From a bacterium (GTDB lineage: Bacteria; RBG-13-66-14), in the NCBI GenBank assembly GCA_021107695.1, contig JAIOSI010000015.1:1-6821 (forward strand): a stretch of DNA of 6,821 bases, written 5' to 3'. Position 1 is the stretch's first letter; every line of letters starts with the position of its first letter. Below, one piece after another: positions 1 through 6,475 of the stretch. The notes beneath the pieces are model-generated. The model searched no databases and was not told the DNA's origin. It saw only the letters and a list, made by a program, of their open reading frames with translations. The position numbers and the translations under genes were made by a program.

Positions 1-1053
1 GCGGACATTCTTGTCAACCACCGCTCGGTCAATCACCGCGCCTTCGGCAATGACTGTATCGTTGAAGATAATCGAATCGCGGACGACCGCTCCGGCTCGC
101 ACCTCGACATTGGGCGAGAGGACACTATTGCTCACCGTGCCGTTGATTCGGCAGCCGTTAGAGATCAGGCTCGTGGCGACCTTCGCCTCTGCTCCAAACC
201 TCACTGCGGGAGCCTCCACCGAACGGGTGTGGAAGCGTGCCTTGTGGTCGTAGAGGTTGAACTCCGGCAGCGGCGCGACGAGATCCATATTCGCCTGCCA
301 GTAGCTCGCCAAGGTCCCCACATCGCGCCAGTACCTGCCGCTGAAGCGATGCGCCCGGATGCCGATCTTCTCCTCAACACAGACGGGGAGGAGATCGTGC
401 CCAAAGTCATGCTCGGAGTCCTCTCGTGCCGCGTCCCGCACCAGCAGCTCGTCGAGGACATCCCGGTTGAAGAGGTAGATCCCCATATTGGCAAGGTTGC
501 TCGGCGGGTCGGCGGATTTCTCCACAAAGTGGGTGATGATACCCTCCTCGTCAGTCTCAACCACGCCGAAGCGAGACGCGTCCTCCCAGGGAACCTCCCG
601 CACAGCCACCGTTACCACCGCCCCGGAGGCGCGATGCTCGGTAATTATCCGGGTGTAGTTCATTTTGTAGATGTGGTCGCCGGAGAGAATCAGCACCAGC
701 TCTTCGTCGTTGTTGCGGATGAAGGGCAGATTCTGGAAGACGGCATCGGCGGTTCCCCGATACCAGCCCTCAATCATCCCGCCGGGGTGCGGATGCAGCA
801 GGGTTAATCCGCCCTCGTTCCGGTTGAGGTCCCAGGGCGCGCCACGCCCCAGATGCTCCATCAGCGAGTGCGGGCGGTACTGGGTCAGCACGCAGACGTT
901 GCGGATCAGCGAGTTGACGCAGTTGGAGAGGGTGAAGTCGATAATCCGGTACTTGCCGCCGAAGGGTATGGCGGGCTTGGCACGCTTATCGGTCAGCACG
1001 CCGAGGCGATTGCCCTTCCCACCAGCCAAAATTATTGCGAGAGTTTTTTGCAT
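1..1053 (-). CDS. glgC: Glucose-1-phosphate adenylyltransferase (ADP-glucose pyrophosphorylase), 3' end cut by window
   Basis: Makes ADP-glucose and pyrophosphate from ATP and glucose-1-phosphate, the committed step of bacterial glycogen synthesis, in the cytosol. I read 351 residues from ATG at 1053; the family is usually about 400-430, so only the C-terminal end is missing. The N-terminal nucleotidyltransferase signature [19 protein letters not shown] is at residues 9-27, followed by [11 protein letters not shown] (30-40). Then come WYRGTADAV (97-105), SGDHIYK (124-130) with the metal/catalytic Asp126, FVEK with the sugar-phosphate Lys179, DFGHDLLP (216-223) and YWRDVGTL (241-248). From about 285 the sequence turns into the short hydrophobic repeats of the left-handed beta-helix domain. 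The upstream sequence has only a weak Shine-Dalgarno, but the start matches the family exactly. It is distinctly more GC-rich than the cyclase gene. No glg partner gene is visible in the window. Identification is very secure. Confidence 0.97.
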   Translation of the reverse strand, partial: MQKTLAIILAGGKGNRLGVLTDKRAKPAIPFGGKYRIIDFTLSNCVNSLIRNVCVLTQYRPHSLMEHLGRGAPWDLNRNEGGLTLLHPHPGGMIEGWYRGTADAVFQNLPFIRNNDEELVLILSGDHIYKMNYTRIITEHRASGAVVTVAVREVPWEDASRFGVVETDEEGIITHFVEKSADPPSNLANMGIYLFNRDVLDELLVRDAAREDSEHDFGHDLLPVCVEEKIGIRAHRFSGRYWRDVGTLASYWQANMDLVAPLPEFNLYDHKARFHTRSVEAPAVRFGAEAKVATSLISNGCRINGTVSNSVLSPNVEVRAGAVVRDSIIFNDTVIAEGAVIDRAVVDKNVR

Positions 1054-1093
1054 AGACTAATCACTTAGATGCAGTTATGTAAGCGAGCAGTGG

Positions 1094-1125
1094 CAAGCGG
1101 AGCTTGTAATGGATTGATATTACAA
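1094..1125. repeat. Two adjacent inverted repeats in the glgC 5' leader
   Basis: A perfect 7+7 inverted repeat, TTGTAAT (1104-1110) and ATTACAA (1119-1125) with an 8-base spacer, shares its first bases with a 5+5 hairpin, CAAGC (1094-1098) and GCTTG (1102-1106). They lie 41-72 bases upstream of the glgC start, where an operator or a leader hairpin would sit. Because the two share 1104-1106, they could not both form as RNA hairpins at once. I see no convincing -35/-10 pair for glgC here. The function is inference; the symmetry is seen directly. Confidence 0.4.
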
Positions 1126-1161
1126 CGGTTCCATTTCAATAATAATCGCACCACCGTCTGA

Positions 1162-1305
1162 CTCTTTCAGAGTACCAGAGTCTGCCCAGAGGTGGCAAGA
1201 TGCTTGAGTGAAACTTTCGTGATGGATGCCGACGGGGGCAGCCAGACTCAGTTGACCAACAACAATAGTTATGACTTGTATCCCGCCGGGAGTCCGGTGG
1301 AATAG
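1162..1305 (+). pseudogene. Remnant of a PD40 / TolB-type beta-propeller repeat protein
   Basis: This frame is open from 1162 (just after TGA) to TAG at 1303-1305. Its second half, from about 1213, reads TFVMDADGGSQTQLTNNN followed by SYDLYPAGSPVE. This is close to the common PD40 (WD40-like beta-propeller) repeat pattern, roughly 'I-x-VMNADGSNQTRLTNN...D-x-x-P-x-WSPDG', with the final SPDG turned into SPVE. Only one repeat is present. There is no ribosome binding site and no further repeats on either side, so it cannot be a working propeller. It is best read as debris of a larger exported or periplasmic protein. The antisense reading at 1120-1500 looks protein-like only because it mirrors this repeat. 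The resemblance is from memory of the family, not from a search. Confidence 0.45.
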
Positions 1306-1344
1306 CAGAGCTTTATTGGTAGCTAAACAATTAATGGAGGAACG

Positions 1345-1626
1345 ATGAACAGCAAACTTTCGACGCTGCTCCTGCTGACCCTGCTTGTGCTGCTGACTGG
1401 TGCTGCTCAGGCGGATTACTACACCTACTGGTACACGGTTCTGACCCTTGCCGGAGAGATAGAGTACAAGCTGGAGGTTGACGAAGGGTGCAGCAAACAC
1501 ATGTATATCACCTCTTCACTGCCCTGGGGGGTTGACCTCCCGCTCAACGAAGCCCTCTACTACGCCGCTTACGCTTCCCTGCTGTTCGCCCTGTTCGGTG
1601 GAAAGCTGATTTACGGTGTCGTCTAG
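1345..1626 (+). CDS. Exported hypothetical protein, possibly truncated by an amber codon
   Basis: I do not recognise the family. The start at 1345 is supported by GGAGG at 1336-1340, four bases before the ATG. Residues 1-23 form a textbook signal peptide: Lys4, a Leu-rich core at 8-17, and a cleavage site after AAQA at 20-23. The mature part begins with aromatic residues (DYYTYWY), has a single Cys (49), and ends in a hydrophobic stretch from about residue 70 (ALYYAAYASLLFALF onward). TAG at 1624-1626 comes only a few residues after that stretch. The same frame goes on beyond it with membrane-protein-like sequence (see next entry), so the 93-residue product is either truncated by mutation or the first part of a read-through protein. 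No clear promoter is visible. It converges with the cyclase gene and lies back to back with glgC, so it is probably transcribed alone. Confidence 0.6.
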   Translation: MNSKLSTLLLLTLLVLLTGAAQADYYTYWYTVLTLAGEIEYKLEVDEGCSKHMYITSSLPWGVDLPLNEALYYAAYASLLFALFGGKLIYGVV

Positions 1627-1935
1627 ATCGGTCTTGAGCTGATCAGCAGAGTTACCGGAGCTAACTACTTTGGCTGGGAGATGGATGAAGGCGCAATTCG
1701 CATCTGGCTTTTTCTCGTTGGTCCGCCTGCGGTTTTGGTAAGCGATATGTACATGTATCGCGTTACTGGCGGAGACGGCGGCGGTGGTGGAGCCTGGTAG
1801 GGTCATCCAGGGAAACTTGAGTTCGATGAAGCACGCAAATACTTGAACGACCATACAAAGATGCTCCAAACAACAAAAGCTGGAGGAGAAATACGTCCTT
1901 TCAAAACTGCAACCATGCTCGTGATTTCACCATAA
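1627..1935 (+). pseudogene. In-frame continuation of the 1345 gene past TAG codons
   Basis: In the same frame as the gene at 1345, codons 1627-1797 encode 57 residues that look genuinely protein-coding. After a loop (RVTGANYFGWEMDEG) there is a second hydrophobic segment (AIRIWLFLVGPPAVLV), then MYMYRV and a Gly-rich tail ending GGDGGGGGAW before TAG at 1798-1800. Gly-rich tails closing with Trp are a familiar natural C-terminus in some bacterial exported proteins (for example TPM/YgcG-type), so 1798 may be the true stop and 1624 the only interruption. Beyond 1800 the frame is open for 44 more codons, including KLEFDEARKYLNDHTKMLQ, to TAA at 1933-1935. That last part is plausible but could be chance. 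The simplest view is a recent nonsense mutation in a gene spanning 1345-1800. Amber read-through is the alternative. Confidence 0.5.
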
Positions 1936-2153
1936 TCGTACCATCGCTACGCTTGAGGGCAAGAATAAACACTCTCCAGGAAACTAAATAACTTCACACT
2001 GCAACAGCTGTACCGATGATCTCACCGAATTTATGAGGGAGAAAACAAGGAGTCCTCCCAGAAACCATTGACTTGGCAGGGGATGTGAGATGAAGAAACG
2101 GTATCCGAGTTCGGTGAGTTGACCTGTAGCTCAGAGATTCTATTCGAGTAGCT

Positions 2154-2272
2154 CCCCTCCCCTCAATCACCATAACGACCAGAAGCCCCCAATCGAGGGC
2201 TTCTGACCTTAATTCATCTTCCATATCGTTGGTCCAGCTTTAGGTGATTATCCCCAAAAGAAAGGGGAGGGG
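2154..2272. repeat. Long-range imperfect inverted repeat enclosing a hairpin
   Basis: CCCCTCCCC at 2154-2162 is the exact complement of GGGGAGGGG at 2264-2272. Just inside, AATCACC at 2165-2171 pairs exactly with GGTGATT at 2243-2249. Nested within them is the 9+9 hairpin at 2180-2205. The two outer helices are co-linear, so the 119 bases could fold as one branched structure on either strand. The inner and outer helices are separated by 2 bases on the left and 14 on the right, so the fold has a large bulge. It lies between two convergent genes, where a termination structure, a transposon end or a small structured RNA would all fit. All pairings are seen directly; function is unknown. Confidence 0.45.
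2180..2205. terminator. Strong 9+9 hairpin, possible terminator or transposon-end hairpin
   Basis: CAGAAGCCC (2180-2188) and GGGCTTCTG (2197-2205) are perfect complements with an 8-base loop. No run of T follows on either strand: the plus strand continues ACCTTAATTC and the minus strand GTCGTTATGG. It is therefore not a canonical intrinsic terminator, though its position downstream of both converging genes suits a termination role. A GC-rich hairpin of this type is also typical of the right ends of IS200/IS605-type elements. The hairpin is certain; its role is not. Confidence 0.35.
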
Positions 2273-2334
2273 CTTTGCTTCCATCCAGGATCAGTCTGCG
2301 TTATCGTGGGAGGCATCTACCGTCCTCGAATGTG

Positions 2335-5300
2335 CTAGCGTAACTTATCCAAAGCATACTTATACATGTAATCAGGCGTTTTTTCGTACAGGGAGCTAAG
2401 CCTTTCTTCTGCCAGTTTTCGATATTCATCGGTGCCAGTAACCTCAAAGAGATAGTAGGTGAGCATCGCAGCCTTTTTAGGAACCTGATATTTATCCAGC
2501 AACAGCTTTAGTGCAGCAACTCCCTCTTGTTTGTCCCTTCTGGCGGTCAGTCTCGCTGAGAGAACCTCCGCGTCGTAGATCGCGTCGGGAAACTTAACCT
2601 TTTCCGCCATCCGCAAGCCTTCATTGACCAGCCGTTCAGCCTTTTCATAGTCACCCACGCCAAACTTATACTCGGCATGAATAACCTGATAGACAGCCAG
2701 GAACAGATCATTTTTTAACTCTTTGGATAACCGGATCCCCTCAACTATGAAGGGCATACCAGCTTCAAAATCCTCGGCATGCCTGTATGTATCGGCAAGG
2801 TTATACAGGGCAACCGCTTCCTGGAGGACATCACCAATTTCTATCGCTATACCTATCTGTCGCTCGATTAACTCGATAGCTTTGCGGAAATCGCCCTGCA
2901 TTCGGTACAGCTGCCCCATATTCCCACAGATAACAGCAATTTTACGTTTGATACCCAGCTTCTCGCTAATCGCAAGAGATTTCTCGTAATACTCGAACGC
3001 CTCCCTGTGATGTCCCATATTCATGTATACAATCCCCAAATTTCCCAGAACTGAAGATTTGTCTTCAAGCCTATCTGTATTTTTAACTACATCGTACGCT
3101 TTTTTATACCATTTTATAGCTTTATCATATTTTGAGAACAAGCTATAAAGCGATCCCAGCGATGTCATACTTGGCGCAAGTTCCGACTGAACCTCTTTAT
3201 TCTCCTCGGCAATCGTCAAACTTTTTATCAAATACTCCTCCGCACGATCATACTCGCCTTTGTTGGTGTAAACATGACCGATATTTCTGAATGTTGAGAT
3301 GAGCGACACGCTATCCTCGGTTTTGTTGGATAACTCAAGGGATTCATTCAGATACTTGAGTGCTTCCTCCTCCTTTCCTACAAAAGAGAGTAGCCAGCCG
3401 ATCTTATCTAGAGTTTTAGCCCTAAGAGAATCGTTGTTCAATTCAACGGCAATCTCTAAACATTGATCGAAGTTGACTCGTTCCTCATCCCACTTTCCTA
3501 CTCTGTGAAGAACATCTGCCATCTTGACCAGCACGGCGTACTTCTCTTCCGGCTCGGCGATGTACTCCAGAGCTGTACCGTAAAGGCTCAGACTCTCTTC
3601 GTTCATGTACTCGTCTTTTGCAAAATCCGCTGCTTTGATGAGATATTCCTGAGCTTTATCGCCTTCCTCAGCTTTATGATAGTGGAAAGCGATGTCCGCG
3701 TAGCGGTTTCGGTCGTTCCCGTGCAGCGTTTCCAGCGTTTTTCCTGCCAAACCATGAAGAATACGCAAACGCCGGAACAGCTGCATCTCGTATGCCGCTT
3801 CGCGCAGGAGGACGTGCTTGAAAATGTAGAGTAATTCCCCCACCAGGGACCATAGTGCTGTTGCCTCACCTTTTCCCAGCAGAAGGTCAACCTCGCTTCG
3901 GGGTAGCTTCTTCGAGATCACAGCGATAACTCCGGTGAGTATGTTGGCTTCGAACTCCCGTCCCAGTACTGCAGCGACCTGCACAACCTCCTTGAGGCTG
4001 CTGGATAAACGGTCTATCCGGGCGATGAGCATTGGGCGCAGGCTGTCTGGTACTGCGGCCGCGTTTTTGACTAGTGAGTAGCAATTATCTGTTAACTGAA
4101 GTAAACCGCTCTCCTTCAAGTAGAGAACAAGCTGCTCAAGGTAGAACGGATTTCCCGATGCTCGCTCGTTAACGAACCGTAGCAGCTCCTCATCACCGGG
4201 CTTATCAAGCTTGTCGCTCACCAGCTCACCGCCGACTCCCGCTAACAATGCCTTAAGCTCTATCTCGTCGGTGTTAGTTTTTGGTGGAATCGCAAGCGAA
4301 GGTTTGCCGCCATCGTCCAGATACCGGCTGAGGAGAATCAACGAGATTGGATAGCGAGCAGCCGCCTTGATTAACGCCTGATAGACGGTCTTTGAGTCTT
4401 CGTCGAGCCACTGGAGGTCATCCTGGGCGATAACCAGCGGTTTTACCAAGCTCTGCCCGATGAAGAAACTGGTGATGGCAGTGATCGTGTTTTCGAATCG
4501 TCCGCTGGGATTGAGTAACTCGTAAAGTGAGTCATTCCAGTAGATTCCGATCAAGGCACCGAGGAGAGACTTCGTTCGTTCCAGCTCAGCGATCAGAGAG
4601 GCAGAGTCTGTTGCGTTAACTTCGTTGATAGTCCCAAGCATGCTATCCCAACGAGTGTTAAAAGCCGTAGCATTTACCTCGGCAGAGTCGTCTTCTGAAT
4701 AGTCAAAATAGCTTTTAAAGAAAGCGATAAAAGGATTCTTGCTCCTCCGCAGGATTTCGTCCGCCTGAAGCTCAAAAACGGTTACCTGATCCTTGACACT
4801 CTGGGAGAGTTCATAAAACAGGCGCGATTTTCCGATCCCTGGATCGCCGTATATATATAACACACCGGGGTTTATGCCTTTGTTCACCGGAGCAGTAAAC
4901 GCCTTCGCCCTCTTAAGTTCCTCTTCACGCCCGAACATCTTTCCTTCAAAAAAGCGATGCTCACTCGTCCGCGCGTTGCTCTCAATACTGTATACCTCAA
5001 CGGGTTGGGCGATCCCCTTCAGCTCCTCTTTGTATGTTTCTGTAATCGTATAATCGCCTGGCAGATACCTTGCAACATTCCCAGCAATCAGAATATTGCC
5101 CCATTTTGCCCTTTGCATCAGCCGGGCAGCGAGGTTAACCGCATCGCCCAAAGCCGTGTACTCGCAACGCGTTACGCTTCCAACAAAACCGGTAAAAACC
5201 GTGTTGTAGGAGATACCAACCCGAATATCATCGTTGAACTTCGATAGTATCTCATTGGAGAAATCCAAGGCTCGTTCTACATTATTTTCGTAAGCTCGGG

Positions 5301-6156
5301 GCGCGCCAAAGAAGCAGGAGAGGTGCGGACCTTTGTCATCAATGGTAAAGCCGTTGAAGAAACCGCCGTACTCACGACAAATCGGAAGCAATGAACTGGC
5401 GACTTTGTTCAGGTAGTCGAAGCTGGCTTGCTGCCGCAAAGCGACGAAAACCGAGACAACATCACGAAATTCACCCCGTAAATCCGAACGCAGGGTATCG
5501 GACGAGATAAACGGAGTAACAATTCGTTTGTTTAAGCGTAACAGCTTCTTTTTCGGTATGCGGGTTTCGTTCTTGAGGGTAAAGTTCCCGTTGACACCCT
5601 GACTGGCGGAAATAAAGCTGTCGTCCAGAACAATATCCCCCGGCTCGCAGATTTTATTCAAAGCAGCACAACCGATGATGCTTTCTCCGGCAAAATAGTA
5701 ACTCATATCAGAGTCATTACCCAAAATCCCCCAGCTAACCGTACCAAAGGAGAGACCTATCTTCGCCAGGATCTCGTTTTCTCCCGTCAGGCTTCGGAAA
5801 CGGTTTTTACGCCGTTTCAACTTGTCGCGAATGGCAAGGGCGGTATCGAGAGCGGTACCGCAGACCGCCTGCTCGGAACTATCATTCAGCGGGAAAACAG
5901 CAAGTAAAGAATCACCGGCAAAACCGGTGATAAAGCCGTTGTGATTGTAGATAGTGTTTAATATCGGAGTATAAACAATGTCTAATAGCAGAGATAATTC
6001 CTCTGCTCCAATCCGCCCCTTAACCCTCAGGGAGCGTGTAATACTTGTAAAATCAACTATATCAAAGAATAACGCCGCCGCGGCAAACTCACCTTTACGA
6101 TTTTCCTGTCTATCCTGCTCGGCAACAAATCGAGGGATTAGATTCAGCCTAGACAT
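2335..6156 (-). CDS. Tandem class III nucleotide cyclase – STAND ATPase – TPR protein (soluble adenylyl cyclase-like)
   Basis: A 1273-residue cytosolic protein with no signal peptide or membrane segment, predicted to make cAMP (possibly cGMP) under control of its ATPase and TPR regions. Cyclase domain 1 (about 24-200) has FFDIVDFT with metal Asp32 and FAGDSLLAVF with metal Asp82, but its transition-state Asn/Arg positions are Ile161 and Ala165. Domain 2 (about 230-392) is complementary: it lacks the first Asp (FVAL, Ala239) but has GDAVNLAARL with Asn341 and Arg345. Together they would form one active site, as in mammalian sAC. The ATPase has FGREEEL (408-414), Walker A GDPGIGKSR (437-445), a Walker B-like LVIAQDDLQW (574-583) and SGNPFYLEQL (667-676). 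A winged-helix-like part follows, then FKHVLLREAAYE (779-790). From about 820 to 1190 there are roughly eight to ten TPR units, for example around 951-985 and 1037-1066. The ATG at 6156 is preferred to GTG at 6165 because of Shine-Dalgarno spacing. The gene ends in TAG. Confidence 0.93.
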   Translation of the reverse strand: MSRLNLIPRFVAEQDRQENRKGEFAAAALFFDIVDFTSITRSLRVKGRIGAEELSLLLDIVYTPILNTIYNHNGFITGFAGDSLLAVFPLNDSSEQAVCGTALDTALAIRDKLKRRKNRFRSLTGENEILAKIGLSFGTVSWGILGNDSDMSYYFAGESIIGCAALNKICEPGDIVLDDSFISASQGVNGNFTLKNETRIPKKKLLRLNKRIVTPFISSDTLRSDLRGEFRDVVSVFVALRQQASFDYLNKVASSLLPICREYGGFFNGFTIDDKGPHLSCFFGAPRAYENNVERALDFSNEILSKFNDDIRVGISYNTVFTGFVGSVTRCEYTALGDAVNLAARLMQRAKWGNILIAGNVARYLPGDYTITETYKEELKGIAQPVEVYSIESNARTSEHRFFEGKMFGREEELKRAKAFTAPVNKGINPGVLYIYGDPGIGKSRLFYELSQSVKDQVTVFELQADEILRRSKNPFIAFFKSYFDYSEDDSAEVNATAFNTRWDSMLGTINEVNATDSASLIAELERTKSLLGALIGIYWNDSLYELLNPSGRFENTITAITSFFIGQSLVKPLVIAQDDLQWLDEDSKTVYQALIKAAARYPISLILLSRYLDDGGKPSLAIPPKTNTDEIELKALLAGVGGELVSDKLDKPGDEELLRFVNERASGNPFYLEQLVLYLKESGLLQLTDNCYSLVKNAAAVPDSLRPMLIARIDRLSSSLKEVVQVAAVLGREFEANILTGVIAVISKKLPRSEVDLLLGKGEATALWSLVGELLYIFKHVLLREAAYEMQLFRRLRILHGLAGKTLETLHGNDRNRYADIAFHYHKAEEGDKAQEYLIKAADFAKDEYMNEESLSLYGTALEYIAEPEEKYAVLVKMADVLHRVGKWDEERVNFDQCLEIAVELNNDSLRAKTLDKIGWLLSFVGKEEEALKYLNESLELSNKTEDSVSLISTFRNIGHVYTNKGEYDRAEEYLIKSLTIAEENKEVQSELAPSMTSLGSLYSLFSKYDKAIKWYKKAYDVVKNTDRLEDKSSVLGNLGIVYMNMGHHREAFEYYEKSLAISEKLGIKRKIAVICGNMGQLYRMQGDFRKAIELIERQIGIAIEIGDVLQEAVALYNLADTYRHAEDFEAGMPFIVEGIRLSKELKNDLFLAVYQVIHAEYKFGVGDYEKAERLVNEGLRMAEKVKFPDAIYDAEVLSARLTARRDKQEGVAALKLLLDKYQVPKKAAMLTYYLFEVTGTDEYRKLAEERLSSLYEKTPDYMYKYALDKLR

Positions 6157-6164
6157 CGGCAGCA

Positions 6165-6173
6165 CCTTCCTTT
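6165..6173 (-). promoter_or_regulatory. Ribosome binding site deciding the cyclase start
   Basis: On the minus strand AAAGGAAGG ends eight bases before the ATG at 6156, an ideal distance. The longer reading from GTG at 6165 would place the start codon on the last base of this motif, which does not work for initiation. The annotated start is therefore the ATG, which shortens the longest open frame by three residues. Confidence 0.7.
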
Positions 6174-6212
6174 AGAGGGAATCGACCGAGTGAGTGTACC
6201 ATAAACTGATCG

Positions 6213-6450
6213 TTACGGTTTCGAGTCTCCTTCCCACACCTCATCCACTCTGTCCACCAGGTCGTTATAGCAAATCCGGATTTTGTCCCTGCTGTACAGG
6301 CAGAGTTTCATGGCATCGAAGACTGTACCGTTACGATATTGATGATGAGGTTGATGCTAAGAGCATAGGCAGAGGTCGAGAATAGCATAACCCGGCGGCA
6401 GGTATCGTCGGATGGTAGCCGTATTATGACCTCAGCTTGATGTTTGACAT
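6213..6450 (-). pseudogene. Broken small gene (or uORF leader) upstream of the cyclase
   Basis: GGAGAGG at 6459-6453 precedes an ATG at 6450 by two bases. That frame reads MSNIKLRS and stops at TAA (6426-6424). Protein-like sequence then continues in other frames. One frame gives HNTATIRRYLPPGYAILD from 6428 and is cut by TAG at 6359-6357. Another gives the hydrophobic LFSTSAYALSINLIINIVTV from 6385. The first frame resumes as VFDAMKLCLYSRDKIRICY and then NDLVDRVDEVWEGDSKP, ending at TAA 6215-6213. The pieces add up to one protein of about 80 residues with a central membrane segment, broken by at least one or two frameshifts. An ATGA overlap at 6311-6308 could alternatively couple two tiny ORFs of 26 and 32 codons, but neither has its own ribosome binding site. 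I do not recognise the family. It lies 56 bases before the cyclase and probably shares its transcript. Confidence 0.4.
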
Positions 6451-6475
6451 TTCCTCTCCACATCACATCACAAAC

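Larger units (their letters stand above)
1936..2334. other. Intergenic stretch without a supported gene, rich in hairpins
   Basis: About 400 bases between the convergent 1345 gene and the cyclase gene. Open frames here are short, lack ribosome binding sites and are not recognisable. What it does hold is secondary-structure potential: GGGAG/CTCCC at 2037-2041 and 2055-2059, the 9+9 hairpin at 2180-2205, CCCC/GGGG at 2252-2255 and 2264-2267, and the long-range pairing listed separately. One plus-strand frame reads as protein-like pieces (ETIDLAGDVR, then RDSIRVAPLPSITITTRSP) broken by TGA, TGA and TAG. I suspect an old transposon end, but this is weak. Confidence 0.4.

Noticed and set aside
229..807. 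Plus-strand 192-codon open frame
   Set aside because: It is a shadow of glgC, whose minus-strand translation matches the family throughout.
1120..1500. Minus-strand 126-codon open frame that looks partly protein-like (RTPGGIQVITIVVGQLSLAA)
   Set aside because: It is antisense to the PD40-type repeat and to the signal-peptide region of the 1345 gene. This type of antisense reading of propeller repeats looks protein-like without being a gene, and it has no ribosome binding site.
2122..2153. tRNA-like bases (TGTAGCTCAGAG, then TATTCGAGTAGC)
   Set aside because: The D-arm-like and T-loop-like bases are only about ten bases apart, with no room for an anticodon arm, and no acceptor stem can be formed.
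1994..2224. Minus-strand 76-codon open frame
   Set aside because: It runs across the 9+9 hairpin and other structured bases, has no ribosome binding site and resembles no family I know. It is more likely antisense to a transposon end or a structured RNA.
2252..2267. CCCC-AAAAGAAA-GGGG hairpin as an intrinsic terminator of the cyclase gene
   Set aside because: The stem is only four base pairs, the loop is long and no T-run follows on the minus strand. The GGGG arm also competes with the long-range pairing.
3463..3834. Plus-strand 123-codon open frame within the cyclase gene
   Set aside because: It is antisense to the TPR region of the large gene, whose translation is continuous and family-like.
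6163..6165. GTG as start of the cyclase gene
   Set aside because: It overlaps the Shine-Dalgarno AAAGGAAGG itself. The ATG at 6156 has an ideal eight-base spacing.
6459..6474. Repeated CACAT/TCACA half-sites as a CRP (cAMP receptor) operator
   Set aside because: The half-sites are tandem, not inverted, and the TGTGA-N6-TCACA spacing is absent.
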